DNA of 56,092 bases from an uncultured Anaerolineae bacterium (GTDB lineage Bacteria > Chloroflexota > Anaerolineae > J036 > Brachytrichaceae), in contig CALHLE010000021.1 of assembly GCA_938034415.1 (NCBI GenBank), forward strand, positions 1 through 56,092, in the 5' to 3' direction. Both the position numbers and the translations under genes were made by a program. Shown here piece after piece: positions 24,320 through 33,382 of the stretch. Numbering within the stretch: the stretch's first letter is position 1; every line of letters starts with the position of its first letter. The notes beneath the pieces are model-generated. The model was not told the DNA's origin, ran no database searches, and saw nothing but the letters and a program-made list of their open reading frames with translations.

Positions 24320-26479
24320 ATGAGCAAACATTACCTCGTCGGTCATCCGGGCGTCGGCAAAACGGCGCGGCTGACCGATCGGCTCATCGAGCTGCTCGGC
24401 AGCGGTGTTCGCCCGGATCGCATCCTCATCCTTGTCCCTCAGGAATCTCACGTCGGGCGTTTTAAGGCTGCGTTGGCCCTCGCGCGCGATGCGGCAGCGG
24501 CATCGCGCGAAGGGCGCAAGGCGCGGCGCGCGCGCCTCTCTGAGCCGGAGATCCACACGTTCTTTGGGTTGGCCCAGCAGCACGTGAGCTTGTTCTTCCC
24601 GCGCATTGCGCTGCGCGCCGGCTTCGCCGATCCCCACCGCGAGCCGGTCTGGGTGAACGTCGAGGCGGCGCAGTATCTCCTCGATCGCATCGTCGCGCCC
24701 CGCATCGGCGAGTTTGAGCACCTGCGCATGCCGCGCAGCCGTCTGCTCATCCAAATCCTGGACGATCTCAACCGCGCTGCGACGACAGGCTTCCCGCTGG
24801 AGGAGCTGGCCGATCGGCTGGCGTCGGCCTGGCACGGCGCCGAGCCGCGTGAGCAGACCTATCGCGCCGTGCAGGACATCGCGCTCGCCTTTCGCCGGTT
24901 TTGCCTGCGCCATACGCTGGTGGACTTTTCGCTCGGCATGGAGCTATTCAGAGCGCATCTGTTGGCCGCCGACTTCTACCGCGAGTACGTCGCGGCGCGT
25001 TATCGCCATGTGCTGGCCGACAACATCGAAGAAGGCGCGCCGATCGTCCATGATTTCCTGCGGCTGCTCCTGGAGACGTCCGAAACCGCGATGCTCGCCG
25101 AAGACGCCCCGGGCGGTTTCCGGGTTAACCTGGGCGCGGCGCCTCGGTCGGCGCGTTCGCTCCAGTCGGCATGTGAAGTGACGCCGATACCCGATCCGCG
25201 GCTGCAACCGGACGCGCCGGATTCGCCGGCTCGCTTCGGCCAGGCGCTCATGCGCGCGATCAACGAGCGCGCACCGCGCCTCGCGCTACGCAGTTCGGCT
25301 GTTGAGAAACTGTACGACGGCGCGGCGCCGGCGCGCTACTGGGCAACTATGGTGCAGGCCGTGGCCGATCACATCGGCGCGCTCGTGCGCTCCGGTGTGG
25401 CGGCGCGCGAAATCGCCGTCGTGGCGCCGGTGGTGGAGGATGTGCTGTGGTTCGAGTTGGAAGAGCGCTTGAGGCGTTACGGCGTCGGCGTGCACGCCGT
25501 GCGTCCCTCCCGGCCGCTGCATGACCAGCCGCTCGTCCGCGCCTTAGTCACCTTCGCGCGGTTGGGACATCCCAAATGGGCGCAGCCGGTTTCGACATCG
25601 GAGTTGGCGCGCGCCCTGGCGTTGGTGATATCCGGGTTGGATGTGGTGCGGGCGCAGCTTATCGCCGACGCCGCGCGCCGCGCGTGTGGACCCGGCGGCA
25701 TCGTCGCCCTGCCACTGCTTGCTGAGCCGATCCTCTGGGATCGCGTGGGCAAGCCGTTTCACGAGCGCTACACCGCGCTGCGAGACTGGCTGGCTGCGTG
25801 GGCCGGCGGGCGCCAGGCCCAGGATGCGCCTCTCGACCTGTTCTGGCGAGAGCTGACCGCCGGGCCGATGTCCCAGCCGGGCTTTGTGCTCGGCGATGAT
25901 CCGGAGGCTAGGGGGGTGTGCGACAAGCTGATCGCCTCGGCGCGCGCCTTCCGCGAAGTGTTCGAGCAGGCCGACCTCGCGTCGCAGCCGATCGGCGAAT
26001 CGTCTCAGCCGCCGGAGCTCTCGGTGTTGGGTCTGTCGCCCAGGCCGGAGGTGGCCGAGCGGGTGGAGGCGGGTCAAGCCTACGTCGTCGCGCTCATGCA
26101 GAACGTCCTGGCCGCCGAATACGCTCCTGAGCGGACGCCGGATGTATCCGAAGGCAGCATCCTGCTGGCGCCGGTTTACACGTATCTCACCGATAACTAT
26201 CGCTCGCGCTATCAATTCTGGCTCAACGTCAACGCCTTGAATTGGCACGAACGCTTCTACCAGCCGCTCACCCATCCCTACGTCCTGTCGCGCGAATGGT
26301 CGCCGGGCATGCGCTGGACCGACGACGACGAGCAGCGCGCCAGCCGCGACCTGCTGGCGCGCGTGGTGGGTGGGTTGGCGTTTCGCTGTCGCGACAAGAT
26401 CTACCTGGCGGCCAGCGGGCTGACCATGGCCGGACAGGAAGAGAGCGGCATGCTCGCCCAGGCGCTGCGAGGCTTATGA
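24320..26479 (+). CDS. Inactivated superfamily 1 helicase-like subunit (AddB-like, no nuclease)
   Basis: The 719-residue protein keeps the outline of a UvrD/RecB-type helicase. Walker A is intact (GHPGVGKT, residues 8-15), followed by a strand like motif Ia (ILILVPQESH). Where Walker B should read DExQ it has D234-N235-I-E-E, so the catalytic Glu is missing. The last 100 residues mimic motifs V and VI (QRASRDLLARVVGGLAFRCRDKIYL) but lack the motif V TxHxxKG and the arginine finger pattern TRAK. It ends right after this block, so it has no PD-(D/E)XK nuclease and no iron-sulfur cysteines. Its stop overlaps the start of the active helicase by ATGA, which implies a complex. This resembles the inactive AddB of AddAB, without the nuclease. 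Confidence 0.75.
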   Translation: MSKHYLVGHPGVGKTARLTDRLIELLGSGVRPDRILILVPQESHVGRFKAALALARDAAAASREGRKARRARLSEPEIHTFFGLAQQHVSLFFPRIALRAGFADPHREPVWVNVEAAQYLLDRIVAPRIGEFEHLRMPRSRLLIQILDDLNRAATTGFPLEELADRLASAWHGAEPREQTYRAVQDIALAFRRFCLRHTLVDFSLGMELFRAHLLAADFYREYVAARYRHVLADNIEEGAPIVHDFLRLLLETSETAMLAEDAPGGFRVNLGAAPRSARSLQSACEVTPIPDPRLQPDAPDSPARFGQALMRAINERAPRLALRSSAVEKLYDGAAPARYWATMVQAVADHIGALVRSGVAAREIAVVAPVVEDVLWFELEERLRRYGVGVHAVRPSRPLHDQPLVRALVTFARLGHPKWAQPVSTSELARALALVISGLDVVRAQLIADAARRACGPGGIVALPLLAEPILWDRVGKPFHERYTALRDWLAAWAGGRQAQDAPLDLFWRELTAGPMSQPGFVLGDDPEARGVCDKLIASARAFREVFEQADLASQPIGESSQPPELSVLGLSPRPEVAERVEAGQAYVVALMQNVLAAEYAPERTPDVSEGSILLAPVYTYLTDNYRSRYQFWLNVNALNWHERFYQPLTHPYVLSREWSPGMRWTDDDEQRASRDLLARVVGGLAFRCRDKIYLAASGLTMAGQEESGMLAQALRGL

Positions 26480-28701
26480 ACCTGCGACCCCAGCAAGCGC
26501 GCATCGTTAACGAATACGCCGGCGGCAAGCTGGCCGTTTTGGCCGTGCCGGGCAGCGGCAAGACACACACGCTGGCTGCGCTGGCGGTGCGCCTGCTGGC
26601 GCGCGGGATGGTCGGCCCGGATGCCGAGGTGTTGGTGGTCACCTTCACTAACTCGGCGGTGGAGAACGTCCAGGCGCGCATTCGCTTGGCTTTGCGCGAC
26701 CTGGGCCTGAGCGATGGTGGCTTTCGCGTGTTCACCCTGCACAGCCTGGCCAACGCGATCGTGCGCGAACGCCCCGATCTCGCCGGCGTGACCTCCGACT
26801 ATCGCATTGACGATGAGCTGAGCAACAGCCGCGCGATGGCCGAAGCTGCGCGCTGGTTCATGCAACAAGAACGCGACTACTGGCTCAGCTTTCTGCCCTC
26901 TGATCTGACGCCGCAACAGCGCTGCCGCCTGGAGAGCGCATGGTCCGATGACACAGTGCGCCTCGGCGCGGAAGTGACCAAGCTGGCCAAACACCTGCGG
27001 TTGACGCCGGCGGATGTGCGCGCGCTAATTGCGGAGCGCGAAGACCAAGCGCAGGAGCTGATGGCTATATCGCCGTTCCTGCGCATTGGCGCGGCGATCT
27101 ACGAGCGCTACGACCAGATGCTGCGCGCCGGCGGCCGGCTGGATTTCGATGACCTGATCTGGGCGGCCATTCGCGCTCTGAACAACGACGACGACTTTCG
27201 CCGCCGGCTGGGCCGGCGCTGGCCGTTCATTCTGGAGGATGAGGCGCAGGACAGCACGCCACTGCAAGAAGAGATCCTCGCGCTGCTCTCGCGCGAGCAT
27301 GGCAACTGGGTGCGCGTCGGCGATCCCAATCAGGCCATCATGACCACGTTCACGGCGTCGGACGCGCGCTTCTTCCGCGCATTCAAGGAGCGTCCCGATG
27401 TGCGGGCGATGCCGTTGACGGTGAGCGGCCGCAGCGCGCCGGAGATCATCGCCCTGGCAAACCGACTGGTGGATTGGGCGACCCGCGCGCATCCGGAGCC
27501 GGATGTGCGGCGCGCGGCGCTGAGCGCCGATGGGATCATTCAACCCGCGCCGCCCGACGATCCTCAGCCGAATCCACCGGCGGGGCGCATTCGGCTGCAG
27601 CCCTTCGATGATGAAGATGCCGAGGCGCAGAAAGTAGCCCAGAGCGCCGTTCGGTTTGTCCTGGACGCGCCCGATCGCACCTGCGCCATCCTTTCGCCGA
27701 CCCACTACTTTGGCCAGCGCATCGTGCAGGCGCTGGAAGAGATACAAGCGCGCTACCCGCAGCGCAAGCTGTATCAGGATCAACTGCGCAATCCACAACC
27801 GGTGCGCGACGTGGCGCGCGTATTGGCCCAGGCCGTGCGCTTTTGCAGCCAGCCCACGAATATGAACGCGCTGGTGGACTTGCGCACGGCGATGATCGAG
27901 GCCGGCGTTGGGCCGACCGGCGATGCGCGCGACCATCGCGTGAAAGCGCTGCTGCGAAGCGCGCGGCCTGAGCGACTGCTCTTCCCGCTATCCGATGCGG
28001 CGCCGGCTTTGCCGCCCGGCCTTGCCCTGCGCGAAGATGAGGCGCGCGAGGTCTATGCGCTGGCGGCGCTCACCGCGCGCTGGTTGCGGGCCAGCGTGCT
28101 GCCGGTGGATCAGCTCATCCTCGCCATCGCTCAGCAGCTCTTCGCGCGGGAGAACGACCTGGCAATCGCGCACAGCTTGGCGTCGAGCCTGCGCCGTTAT
28201 ATGGCGCTCCACCCCGATGCGCACTTGGCCGATGTCGCGCGCGAGCTAGACGAGATCGCCAGCAATCGCCAGCGATACCTCAGCAGCTCGCTCATCGAGG
28301 CCGGATTCCAGCCCGTGGCCGGTCAGATCACCGTCACGACCATGCACAAAGCCAAAGGGTTGGAATGGGATCGCGTGTATCTCACCTGCGTGGACGAGGT
28401 CGAGTTCCCGCACGATGCGTCGGGCGAGTTTCGCGGGCAGGCCTGGTATCTTGCTGGGCACGATCCGGCCCTGGAGGCGCGCATCCAACTAGAGGCGCTT
28501 GCCGGCGGCGCGGCGAGTTGGACCGCCGCCGACCTGGTGCGACGAGAGCGCATCGAGTATGTCGCGGAGCGGCTGCGTTTGCTGTATGTCGGCATCACGC
28601 GGGCGCGGGCCGATCTGTTCATCAGCTATAGCCGTCGGCGCATGGAGCGAGATAATAGCATCGCATTGGCTATGCGCGAGGTGTTGCGTCATGCTGGGTA
28701 A
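26476..28701 (+). CDS. UvrD-like superfamily 1 DNA helicase, partner of the upstream subunit
   Basis: The 741-residue protein has a full set of SF1A motifs: AVPGSGKTHT (K29), VVTFTNSAVENVQ, ILEDEAQD (D255, E256), VGDPNQAIMTTFTASD, a motif IV region around LTVSGRSAPEIIAL, TTMHKAKGLEWDRVYL and LRLLYVGITRARADLFI. It ends about 25 residues after motif VI, so there is no nuclease domain as in AddA or RecB. Motif III lacks the Trp-Arg pair seen in PcrA at 5433 (IYTWRG), which sets it apart from that subfamily. ATG 26476 overlaps the TGA of the previous gene. The two proteins probably form a heterodimer with one motor, for repair, recombination or replication restart. Confidence 0.88.
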   Translation: MNLRPQQARIVNEYAGGKLAVLAVPGSGKTHTLAALAVRLLARGMVGPDAEVLVVTFTNSAVENVQARIRLALRDLGLSDGGFRVFTLHSLANAIVRERPDLAGVTSDYRIDDELSNSRAMAEAARWFMQQERDYWLSFLPSDLTPQQRCRLESAWSDDTVRLGAEVTKLAKHLRLTPADVRALIAEREDQAQELMAISPFLRIGAAIYERYDQMLRAGGRLDFDDLIWAAIRALNNDDDFRRRLGRRWPFILEDEAQDSTPLQEEILALLSREHGNWVRVGDPNQAIMTTFTASDARFFRAFKERPDVRAMPLTVSGRSAPEIIALANRLVDWATRAHPEPDVRRAALSADGIIQPAPPDDPQPNPPAGRIRLQPFDDEDAEAQKVAQSAVRFVLDAPDRTCAILSPTHYFGQRIVQALEEIQARYPQRKLYQDQLRNPQPVRDVARVLAQAVRFCSQPTNMNALVDLRTAMIEAGVGPTGDARDHRVKALLRSARPERLLFPLSDAAPALPPGLALREDEAREVYALAALTARWLRASVLPVDQLILAIAQQLFARENDLAIAHSLASSLRRYMALHPDAHLADVARELDEIASNRQRYLSSSLIEAGFQPVAGQITVTTMHKAKGLEWDRVYLTCVDEVEFPHDASGEFRGQAWYLAGHDPALEARIQLEALAGGAASWTAADLVRRERIEYVAERLRLLYVGITRARADLFISYSRRRMERDNSIALAMREVLRHAG

Positions 28702-28787
28702 ACTACGCGTGTGCGCTCGTGGCCCGGCCGGCAATTTGCCTCGCGCCAACTGAGCAATCTTCCATCTGGCAATCGAACGCTGACACC

Positions 28788-29858
28788 ATGAAAGGCCTCA
28801 TCTTAAGCGGCGGCAAAGGCACGCGCCTGCGCCCACTCACCTTCACCAGCGCCAAACAGCTCATCCCGCTCGCCAACAAGCCGGTTCTCTTTCGGGTCAT
28901 TCAGGCGATCCGCGACGCCGGCATCGAGGAGATCGGCATCGTGATTGCGCCAGAGACCGGCGCAGAGATCAAAAGCGTCGTCGGCGACGGGTCGCGCTGG
29001 GGTGCCCGAATCACCTACATCCTTCAGGACGAACCGCGCGGCCTGGCGCATGCGGTGAAGATCAGCCGGGACTTCCTTGGCGACTCGCGGTTCGTCATGT
29101 TCCTCGGCGACAACTGCATCGAGGGCGGCATCCATCGCCTGATCGAGCAGTATGCCGCTTCGGACTACAACAGCCAGATCGTGTTGACGCGCGTGGCCGA
29201 CCCGCGACAGTACGGCGTCGCCGTGTTGCGCCCCGACGGCAGCATTGAACGCCTGGTCGAGAAGCCCAAAGACCCGCCCAGCGATCTGGCCCTTGTCGGC
29301 ATCTACATGTTCGACAAGCATGTGTTCGAGGCAGTGGAGGCCATTCAGCCCTCGTGGCGCAATGAGCTGGAGATCACCGACGCGATCCAGTGGCTGGTGA
29401 CGCATGGCTATCGCGTGTATCCCTACGTGCATACTGGCTGGTGGGTGGACACCGGCAAGCGCGAAGACATGCTTGAGGCGAATGCGCTGGTGCTGGAAGA
29501 GCTGACGCCGCGCTGCGAGGGCGAAGTGGACGCGCGCTCAACTGTGGATTCGCGGGTGACCCTGGAGCGCGGCGCGCGCGTCGTCAACAGCGTTGTCCGG
29601 GGGCCGACGATCATTGGCGAGAACACGCAAATTATCAACAGCTACATCGGCCCGTTCACCAGCATCGATCGCGATTGCATGATCGAGAACGCCGAGATCG
29701 AGCGCAGCATCGTGCTGGAAGGATGCCGCATCGAGCACATCCCAGCGCGCATTCACGATAGCTTGATCGGCCGGCGTTCAATAATCACCCACGCGGCGAC
29801 CAAGCCCAACGGTTATCGCCTGCTGTTGGGCGATTACAGCCAGGCGGGTTTGCTGTGA
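28788..29858 (+). CDS. Glucose-1-phosphate thymidylyltransferase, long form with beta-helix
   Basis: The 356-residue protein has an N-terminal nucleotidyltransferase domain (GLILSGGKGTRLRPLT, PLANKPVL, MFLGDNCIEGG) and a C-terminal left-handed beta-helix of hexapeptide repeats (about 245-340, e.g. ARVVNSVVRGPTIIGENTQI). This long form occurs in Chloroflexota, actinobacteria and archaea as dTDP-glucose or other NDP-sugar synthases; the nucleotide is not certain. The product feeds deoxysugar or exopolysaccharide synthesis. ATG 28788 places the Gly-rich loop at residue 6. No rmlBCD genes are adjacent. It starts 86 bases after the helicase gene. Confidence 0.88.
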   Translation: MKGLILSGGKGTRLRPLTFTSAKQLIPLANKPVLFRVIQAIRDAGIEEIGIVIAPETGAEIKSVVGDGSRWGARITYILQDEPRGLAHAVKISRDFLGDSRFVMFLGDNCIEGGIHRLIEQYAASDYNSQIVLTRVADPRQYGVAVLRPDGSIERLVEKPKDPPSDLALVGIYMFDKHVFEAVEAIQPSWRNELEITDAIQWLVTHGYRVYPYVHTGWWVDTGKREDMLEANALVLEELTPRCEGEVDARSTVDSRVTLERGARVVNSVVRGPTIIGENTQIINSYIGPFTSIDRDCMIENAEIERSIVLEGCRIEHIPARIHDSLIGRRSIITHAATKPNGYRLLLGDYSQAGLL

Positions 29859-29916
29859 CGAGCGACGCCTGCGCCCGCCTGCGCGGCGAAACATATCCTC
29901 ACCGGTCACCTCGCCT

Positions 29917-29922
29917 TACAAT
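29917..29922 (+). promoter_or_regulatory. -10 box TACAAT, leaderless acyl-CoA-dehydrogenase-fold gene
   Basis: TACAAT ends 6 bases before ATG 29929, placing the start codon at the predicted +1. Confidence 0.6.
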
Positions 29923-29928
29923 GGGCTC

Positions 29929-31080
29929 ATGCGTTCATTCGACGAGGTGCTGGCCTGCGTGGATCGGCTGGCGGAGGCTTTCGCTGCGCGCGCCGATCAG
30001 CATGACCGCGAAGGCTCGTTCGCCTTTGAAAACGTGGCTGACATGCGCGCTGCCGGTTTGCCGCGTTTGCCGGTCCCGGCGGCATTGGGCGGGGATGGCT
30101 TTAACCTCTTCCAGTGCGTTTGCGTCTTGCAGCGCCTCGCCCGCGCCGACGCCAGCACGGCGCTCGGCCTGGCCATGCACTTCCATGTGGTGGGTTCGCT
30201 GGCCGAACACTGCGCTTGGCCCGAAGATGCTTATGCGCGATTGTGCGAGGAGATCGTGCGCGACGGCGCGCTGGTCAACAGCGCGGCCAGCGAGCCCGAG
30301 ATGGGCAGCCCATCGCGCGGCGGCTTGCCCGCCACCCGCGCGACGCGCGTCGCCGGCGGTTACCGGCTGAACGGGCGCAAAAGTTGGGTGACCTACGCGC
30401 CGGCTTTGCGCTACTTCCTCGTCACGGCGACGCTCGATGACGCGACCGGCGTGTTCGCCGTGGCCGGCGATTCGCCTGGCCTGACGCTCATAGACAACTG
30501 GGGGACGAGCCTCAGCCTGCGCGCGAGTGGTTCGTTCGACGTCGTTCTGGAAGATGTATTTGTGCCGGAGTGCTGGCACGTCGAACAGCGCGCGCCCGGC
30601 CAGGCGCGGCGCGGCGGCTTGCCGGCGGGTTGGGCCACATGCGCCTTCGCAGCGGTGTATCTGGGAGTGGGCGAGGGGGCGCTACACGCCCTGGCTCGCT
30701 ATGCCCAGCAGCGCGTGCCGACGGCGCTAGGCAAGCCGATTGCTGAGTTGCCCCACGTCCAGCGCGGCATCGGACAGATGGACGTTGCGTTGCGCGCCGC
30801 GCGCGCAGCGCTATACACAGCGGCGCAGACGTGGGCGGAGCAGCCGGCGCGGCGCGCCGGGATGGAAGCGGACTTGGCGGCGGCCAAGTATCTATGCACC
30901 AACGCAGCCATCGCCGCAACCGACATCGCGCTGCGCATCGCCGGCGCCGGTGGGTTAGACCGCCGCCTGCCCCTCGAACGCCACTTCCGCGACGCCCGCG
31001 CCGGCTTGATGCATCCGCCACAGGACGATCGCGCCCTGGAATTGATCGGCAAGGCGGCGATTGCAAGCATCGGGGCGTGA
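29929..31080 (+). CDS. Acyl-CoA-dehydrogenase-fold flavoprotein
   Basis: The 383-residue protein has the three-domain ACAD fold: N-terminal helices (1-125), a beta domain with NSAASEPEMGSPSRG and YRLNGRKSWVTYAP, and C-terminal helices. The C-terminal segment reads HFRDARAGLMHPPQDDRALELIG. It lacks the usual RxxxIyxGTnEI block of beta-oxidation dehydrogenases and resembles the DszC-like or acyl-CoA dehydrogenase type 2 branch, so it may be an FMN-dependent monooxygenase rather than a fatty-acid enzyme. No acyl-CoA ligase or ETF gene is near. ATG 29929 is supported by the -10 box just upstream. The pentapeptide-repeat gene follows 34 bases downstream. Confidence 0.82.
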   Translation: MRSFDEVLACVDRLAEAFAARADQHDREGSFAFENVADMRAAGLPRLPVPAALGGDGFNLFQCVCVLQRLARADASTALGLAMHFHVVGSLAEHCAWPEDAYARLCEEIVRDGALVNSAASEPEMGSPSRGGLPATRATRVAGGYRLNGRKSWVTYAPALRYFLVTATLDDATGVFAVAGDSPGLTLIDNWGTSLSLRASGSFDVVLEDVFVPECWHVEQRAPGQARRGGLPAGWATCAFAAVYLGVGEGALHALARYAQQRVPTALGKPIAELPHVQRGIGQMDVALRAARAALYTAAQTWAEQPARRAGMEADLAAAKYLCTNAAIAATDIALRIAGAGGLDRRLPLERHFRDARAGLMHPPQDDRALELIGKAAIASIGA

Positions 31081-31114
31081 GCGCGCTGCACTTGCTTCCC
31101 ATGCCTGGCTCGCT

Positions 31115-31942
31115 ATGGCTGAACTGACGCGCAAAGAAGTGATCCAGATTCTGGCGGCTGTGCCTCGACTAAGGGAGGGCGAAGCGGGCGCACGGCTGAC
31201 GGGCGTGGACCTAAGCGGGCTAGACCTGCGCGGCTTGAACTTCACATTCGCCGACCTGCGCGGCGCGAATCTGGCCGGCGCATCGCTGAGCCACGCAATC
31301 CTGACGCGCGCATGGCTGGCCGGAGCGGAAATGACCGATGTAGATGCGGCATTTTGCGACTTCACCGGCGCCGACCTGGCGTCGGCGCAACTCACCCAGG
31401 CGCGCCTGAACGACGCGAATCTGACCGAGGCTAACCTCGAAGCGGCCAACTGCATCGGCGCGGACATGCGCGGCGCCAAACTCCATCGCGCGCGGCTATC
31501 CACGGCAGACCTGCGTTCCGCCGACCTGACGCGCGCCGAGCTCAGCCGCGCGCGCATGGCCGGCGCGCATTTGTGCCACGCCGACTTGACCGCAGCCGTC
31601 ATGGAAGAGGCGGAGCTGAACGAGGCCAACCTGGATGAGGCACTGTGCGAGCGGGTCGTCCTGCGCCATGCTTACCTGCATCGCGCCAGCTTGATCGAGG
31701 CCCGGTTGCGCTTCGCCGATTTACGCGGCGCAAATCTCAGCGATGCCTTGCTGCTGCGCGCCGATCTCACCGAAGCCGATTGCAGCCGGGCAATATTCCG
31801 CGGCGCGAATTTGAACGGCGTCCTCCTCGATCACGCGAATTTGAGCAGCGCAATCCTGCGCGGCGCGCAGTTGTCGGGCGATGCGTTGAAGGCGGCGATC
31901 CTCAACCAAACGGTTCTGCCGGATGGCGCTTTGGGACCTTGA
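31115..31942 (+). CDS. Pentapeptide-repeat protein
   Basis: The 275-residue protein has about 40 A(D/N)Lxx-type repeats from residue 25 to the C-terminus, e.g. ADLRGANLAGASLSHAIL, with Leu or Met at the central position. They build a right-handed quadrilateral beta-helix. A short N-terminal helix (ELTRKEVIQILAAVPRL) precedes them. It has no signal peptide. Some such proteins mimic DNA and protect gyrase from quinolones (Qnr, MfpA), but most are of unknown role; no loop typical of Qnr was noted. It starts 34 bases after the flavoprotein gene and may be co-transcribed with it. Confidence 0.88.
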   Translation: MAELTRKEVIQILAAVPRLREGEAGARLTGVDLSGLDLRGLNFTFADLRGANLAGASLSHAILTRAWLAGAEMTDVDAAFCDFTGADLASAQLTQARLNDANLTEANLEAANCIGADMRGAKLHRARLSTADLRSADLTRAELSRARMAGAHLCHADLTAAVMEEAELNEANLDEALCERVVLRHAYLHRASLIEARLRFADLRGANLSDALLLRADLTEADCSRAIFRGANLNGVLLDHANLSSAILRGAQLSGDALKAAILNQTVLPDGALGP

Positions 31943-31993
31943 AGCTGCAGCGCGCGGCGCAGTGCTGTCGGCGAGCGCCGATGCGTTCGGGAG

Positions 31994-32066
31994 TGCCCCC
32001 AACGGGACTCGAACCCGTGTTTCGGCCTTGAAAGGGCCGCGTCCTGGACCGCTAGACGATGGGGGC
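31994..32066 (-). tRNA. tRNA-Glu (TTC anticodon)
   Basis: On the minus strand the cloverleaf reads acceptor GCCCCCA with TGGGGGC, anticodon stem CGGCC/GGCCG with loop CTTTCAA (anticodon TTC), T arm ACGGG/CCCGT with TTCGAGT, discriminator A. CCA is not encoded. A minus-strand -10 candidate TACAAT (32088-32083) lies 16 bases upstream. Confidence 0.95.
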
Positions 32067-32083
32067 GCGTATAACGAGCGTCA

Positions 32084-32113
32084 TTGTAACATACGGATTG
32101 TTGTCTCTATAAT
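32084..32113 (+). promoter_or_regulatory. Promoter of the DUF3048 lipoprotein gene
   Basis: TTGTAA (32084-32089) and a perfect TATAAT (32108-32113) are 18 bases apart. The predicted start near 32120 leaves a 35-base leader. The -35 shares bases with the minus-strand -10 candidate of tRNA-Glu. Confidence 0.7.
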
Positions 32114-32154
32114 CGTCTGGCGTCAATCGCTGTGCGTTCTTTGACAGAATCACC

Positions 32155-33348
32155 ATGAGCCTCGTTCACCGTCATCGCGCCATTGCAGCGCTCGGGCTGA
32201 GCTTCGCCCTCGTTCTGGCTGCCTGCGGCTCGGGCGAGCCGGCCCCGGCGCCGGAGAACTTTCAACCGATTGTGACCATTTATGCGCCGACTGTCGCGCC
32301 TTCGCCGACGCCTGAGCAGCCCACGCCGTTGCCCCAACCTACAGCTACGGCAACCGCAGTGTTAGAAGCCGCCGGCGCGGTGACCGACGCGGCAGCCCCG
32401 GCGTCCGGCCCAATCGGCGAGAACGTCAACCCGTTCACCGGCCTCGTTGTGGCCGACCCCGCTGTCCTCCGGCGCCGGCCGCTGCTCATCAAAGTGGCCA
32501 ACACCTCCGATGTGCGGCCGCAGTCCGGCTTGAACAGCGCCGACATCGTCGTCGAGCACTACTCCGAAGGCAGCATCACGCGCTTCACGGCACTGTTTCT
32601 TACAAACGCGCCGACTAAAGTCGGCTCGGTGCGCAGTTGTCGCCTCATTGACATTGAGCTGCCGATGATCTTTGACGCGGCCCTGCTATGCTCCGGCACC
32701 AGCCCCGGCGTCAAGCCGCTGATGCGCGCCTCGTGGGCGCATCGCAATAACCTCACGATGATTAGCGACATGGGGGGCACAGAATGCGCCACATGCCCGG
32801 CCTTTCGCACCCCGGATCGTCTGCCCCCTCACAATCTGTTCGCCAACACAGTCCGCGCCTGGGAAGAGCTGGACAAGCGCGGCAACAACACCCCCTCGAG
32901 CTTCCGCGCCTGGACGTTTGATCCGAATCCGCCCCAGGGCAAGCCGACTACGCTGATCGAGGTCGGCTATAAGTCCGGCAGCGTGATCTGGGCCTACGAT
33001 CCGCAATCCGGCCGATGGCTCAAGTCGCTGAGAAACGAGAAGCAGATTGATGCGCTCACGCGCGAACAAATCTTCGCGGCAAACGTATTAGTGGTACATG
33101 CGCCTCATGTGACGACGCTGATCCAGGAAGATGTCAGCGGCGCGCGTTCCATCGAGATTCAACTGTGGGGTGAAGGCCCGTTGCGCGTTTTCCGCGACGG
33201 CATCGAGATCGGCGGTCGCTGGCGGCGCGGGCCGGAAATCGGCATGTTCGATCTGCTCGATGTGAACGGCAACAAGATCCCGCTCAAGCCCGGCAACACC
33301 TGGATTCAGCTTGTGCCGATGAGCGACATTGCCGTGAACACGCGGTAA
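32155..33348 (+). CDS. DUF3048 domain lipoprotein (YerB-like)
   Basis: The 397-residue protein starts with a lipoprotein signal (hydrophobic stretch 9-22 ending LVLAAC, lipid Cys at 23). A Pro/Thr-rich spacer of about 50 residues follows. The rest has the two DUF3048 modules: NPFTGLVV, RRPLLIKVANTSDVRPQSGL and ADIVVEHYSEGSITRFTALF in the first, and a C-terminal half near LWGEGPLRVFRDG ending PLKPGNTWIQLVP. YerB of Bacillus is the best-known relative; its role is not known. It should be anchored on the outer face of the membrane. A strong promoter precedes it. It is convergent with the LysM gene, with a possible 7-bp stem (33361-33384) at the junction. Confidence 0.88.
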   Translation: MSLVHRHRAIAALGLSFALVLAACGSGEPAPAPENFQPIVTIYAPTVAPSPTPEQPTPLPQPTATATAVLEAAGAVTDAAAPASGPIGENVNPFTGLVVADPAVLRRRPLLIKVANTSDVRPQSGLNSADIVVEHYSEGSITRFTALFLTNAPTKVGSVRSCRLIDIELPMIFDAALLCSGTSPGVKPLMRASWAHRNNLTMISDMGGTECATCPAFRTPDRLPPHNLFANTVRAWEELDKRGNNTPSSFRAWTFDPNPPQGKPTTLIEVGYKSGSVIWAYDPQSGRWLKSLRNEKQIDALTREQIFAANVLVVHAPHVTTLIQEDVSGARSIEIQLWGEGPLRVFRDGIEIGGRWRRGPEIGMFDLLDVNGNKIPLKPGNTWIQLVPMSDIAVNTR

Positions 33349-33382
33349 GCCCAAGCCAGAGAGCCGGATGCGACCGGCCGGC

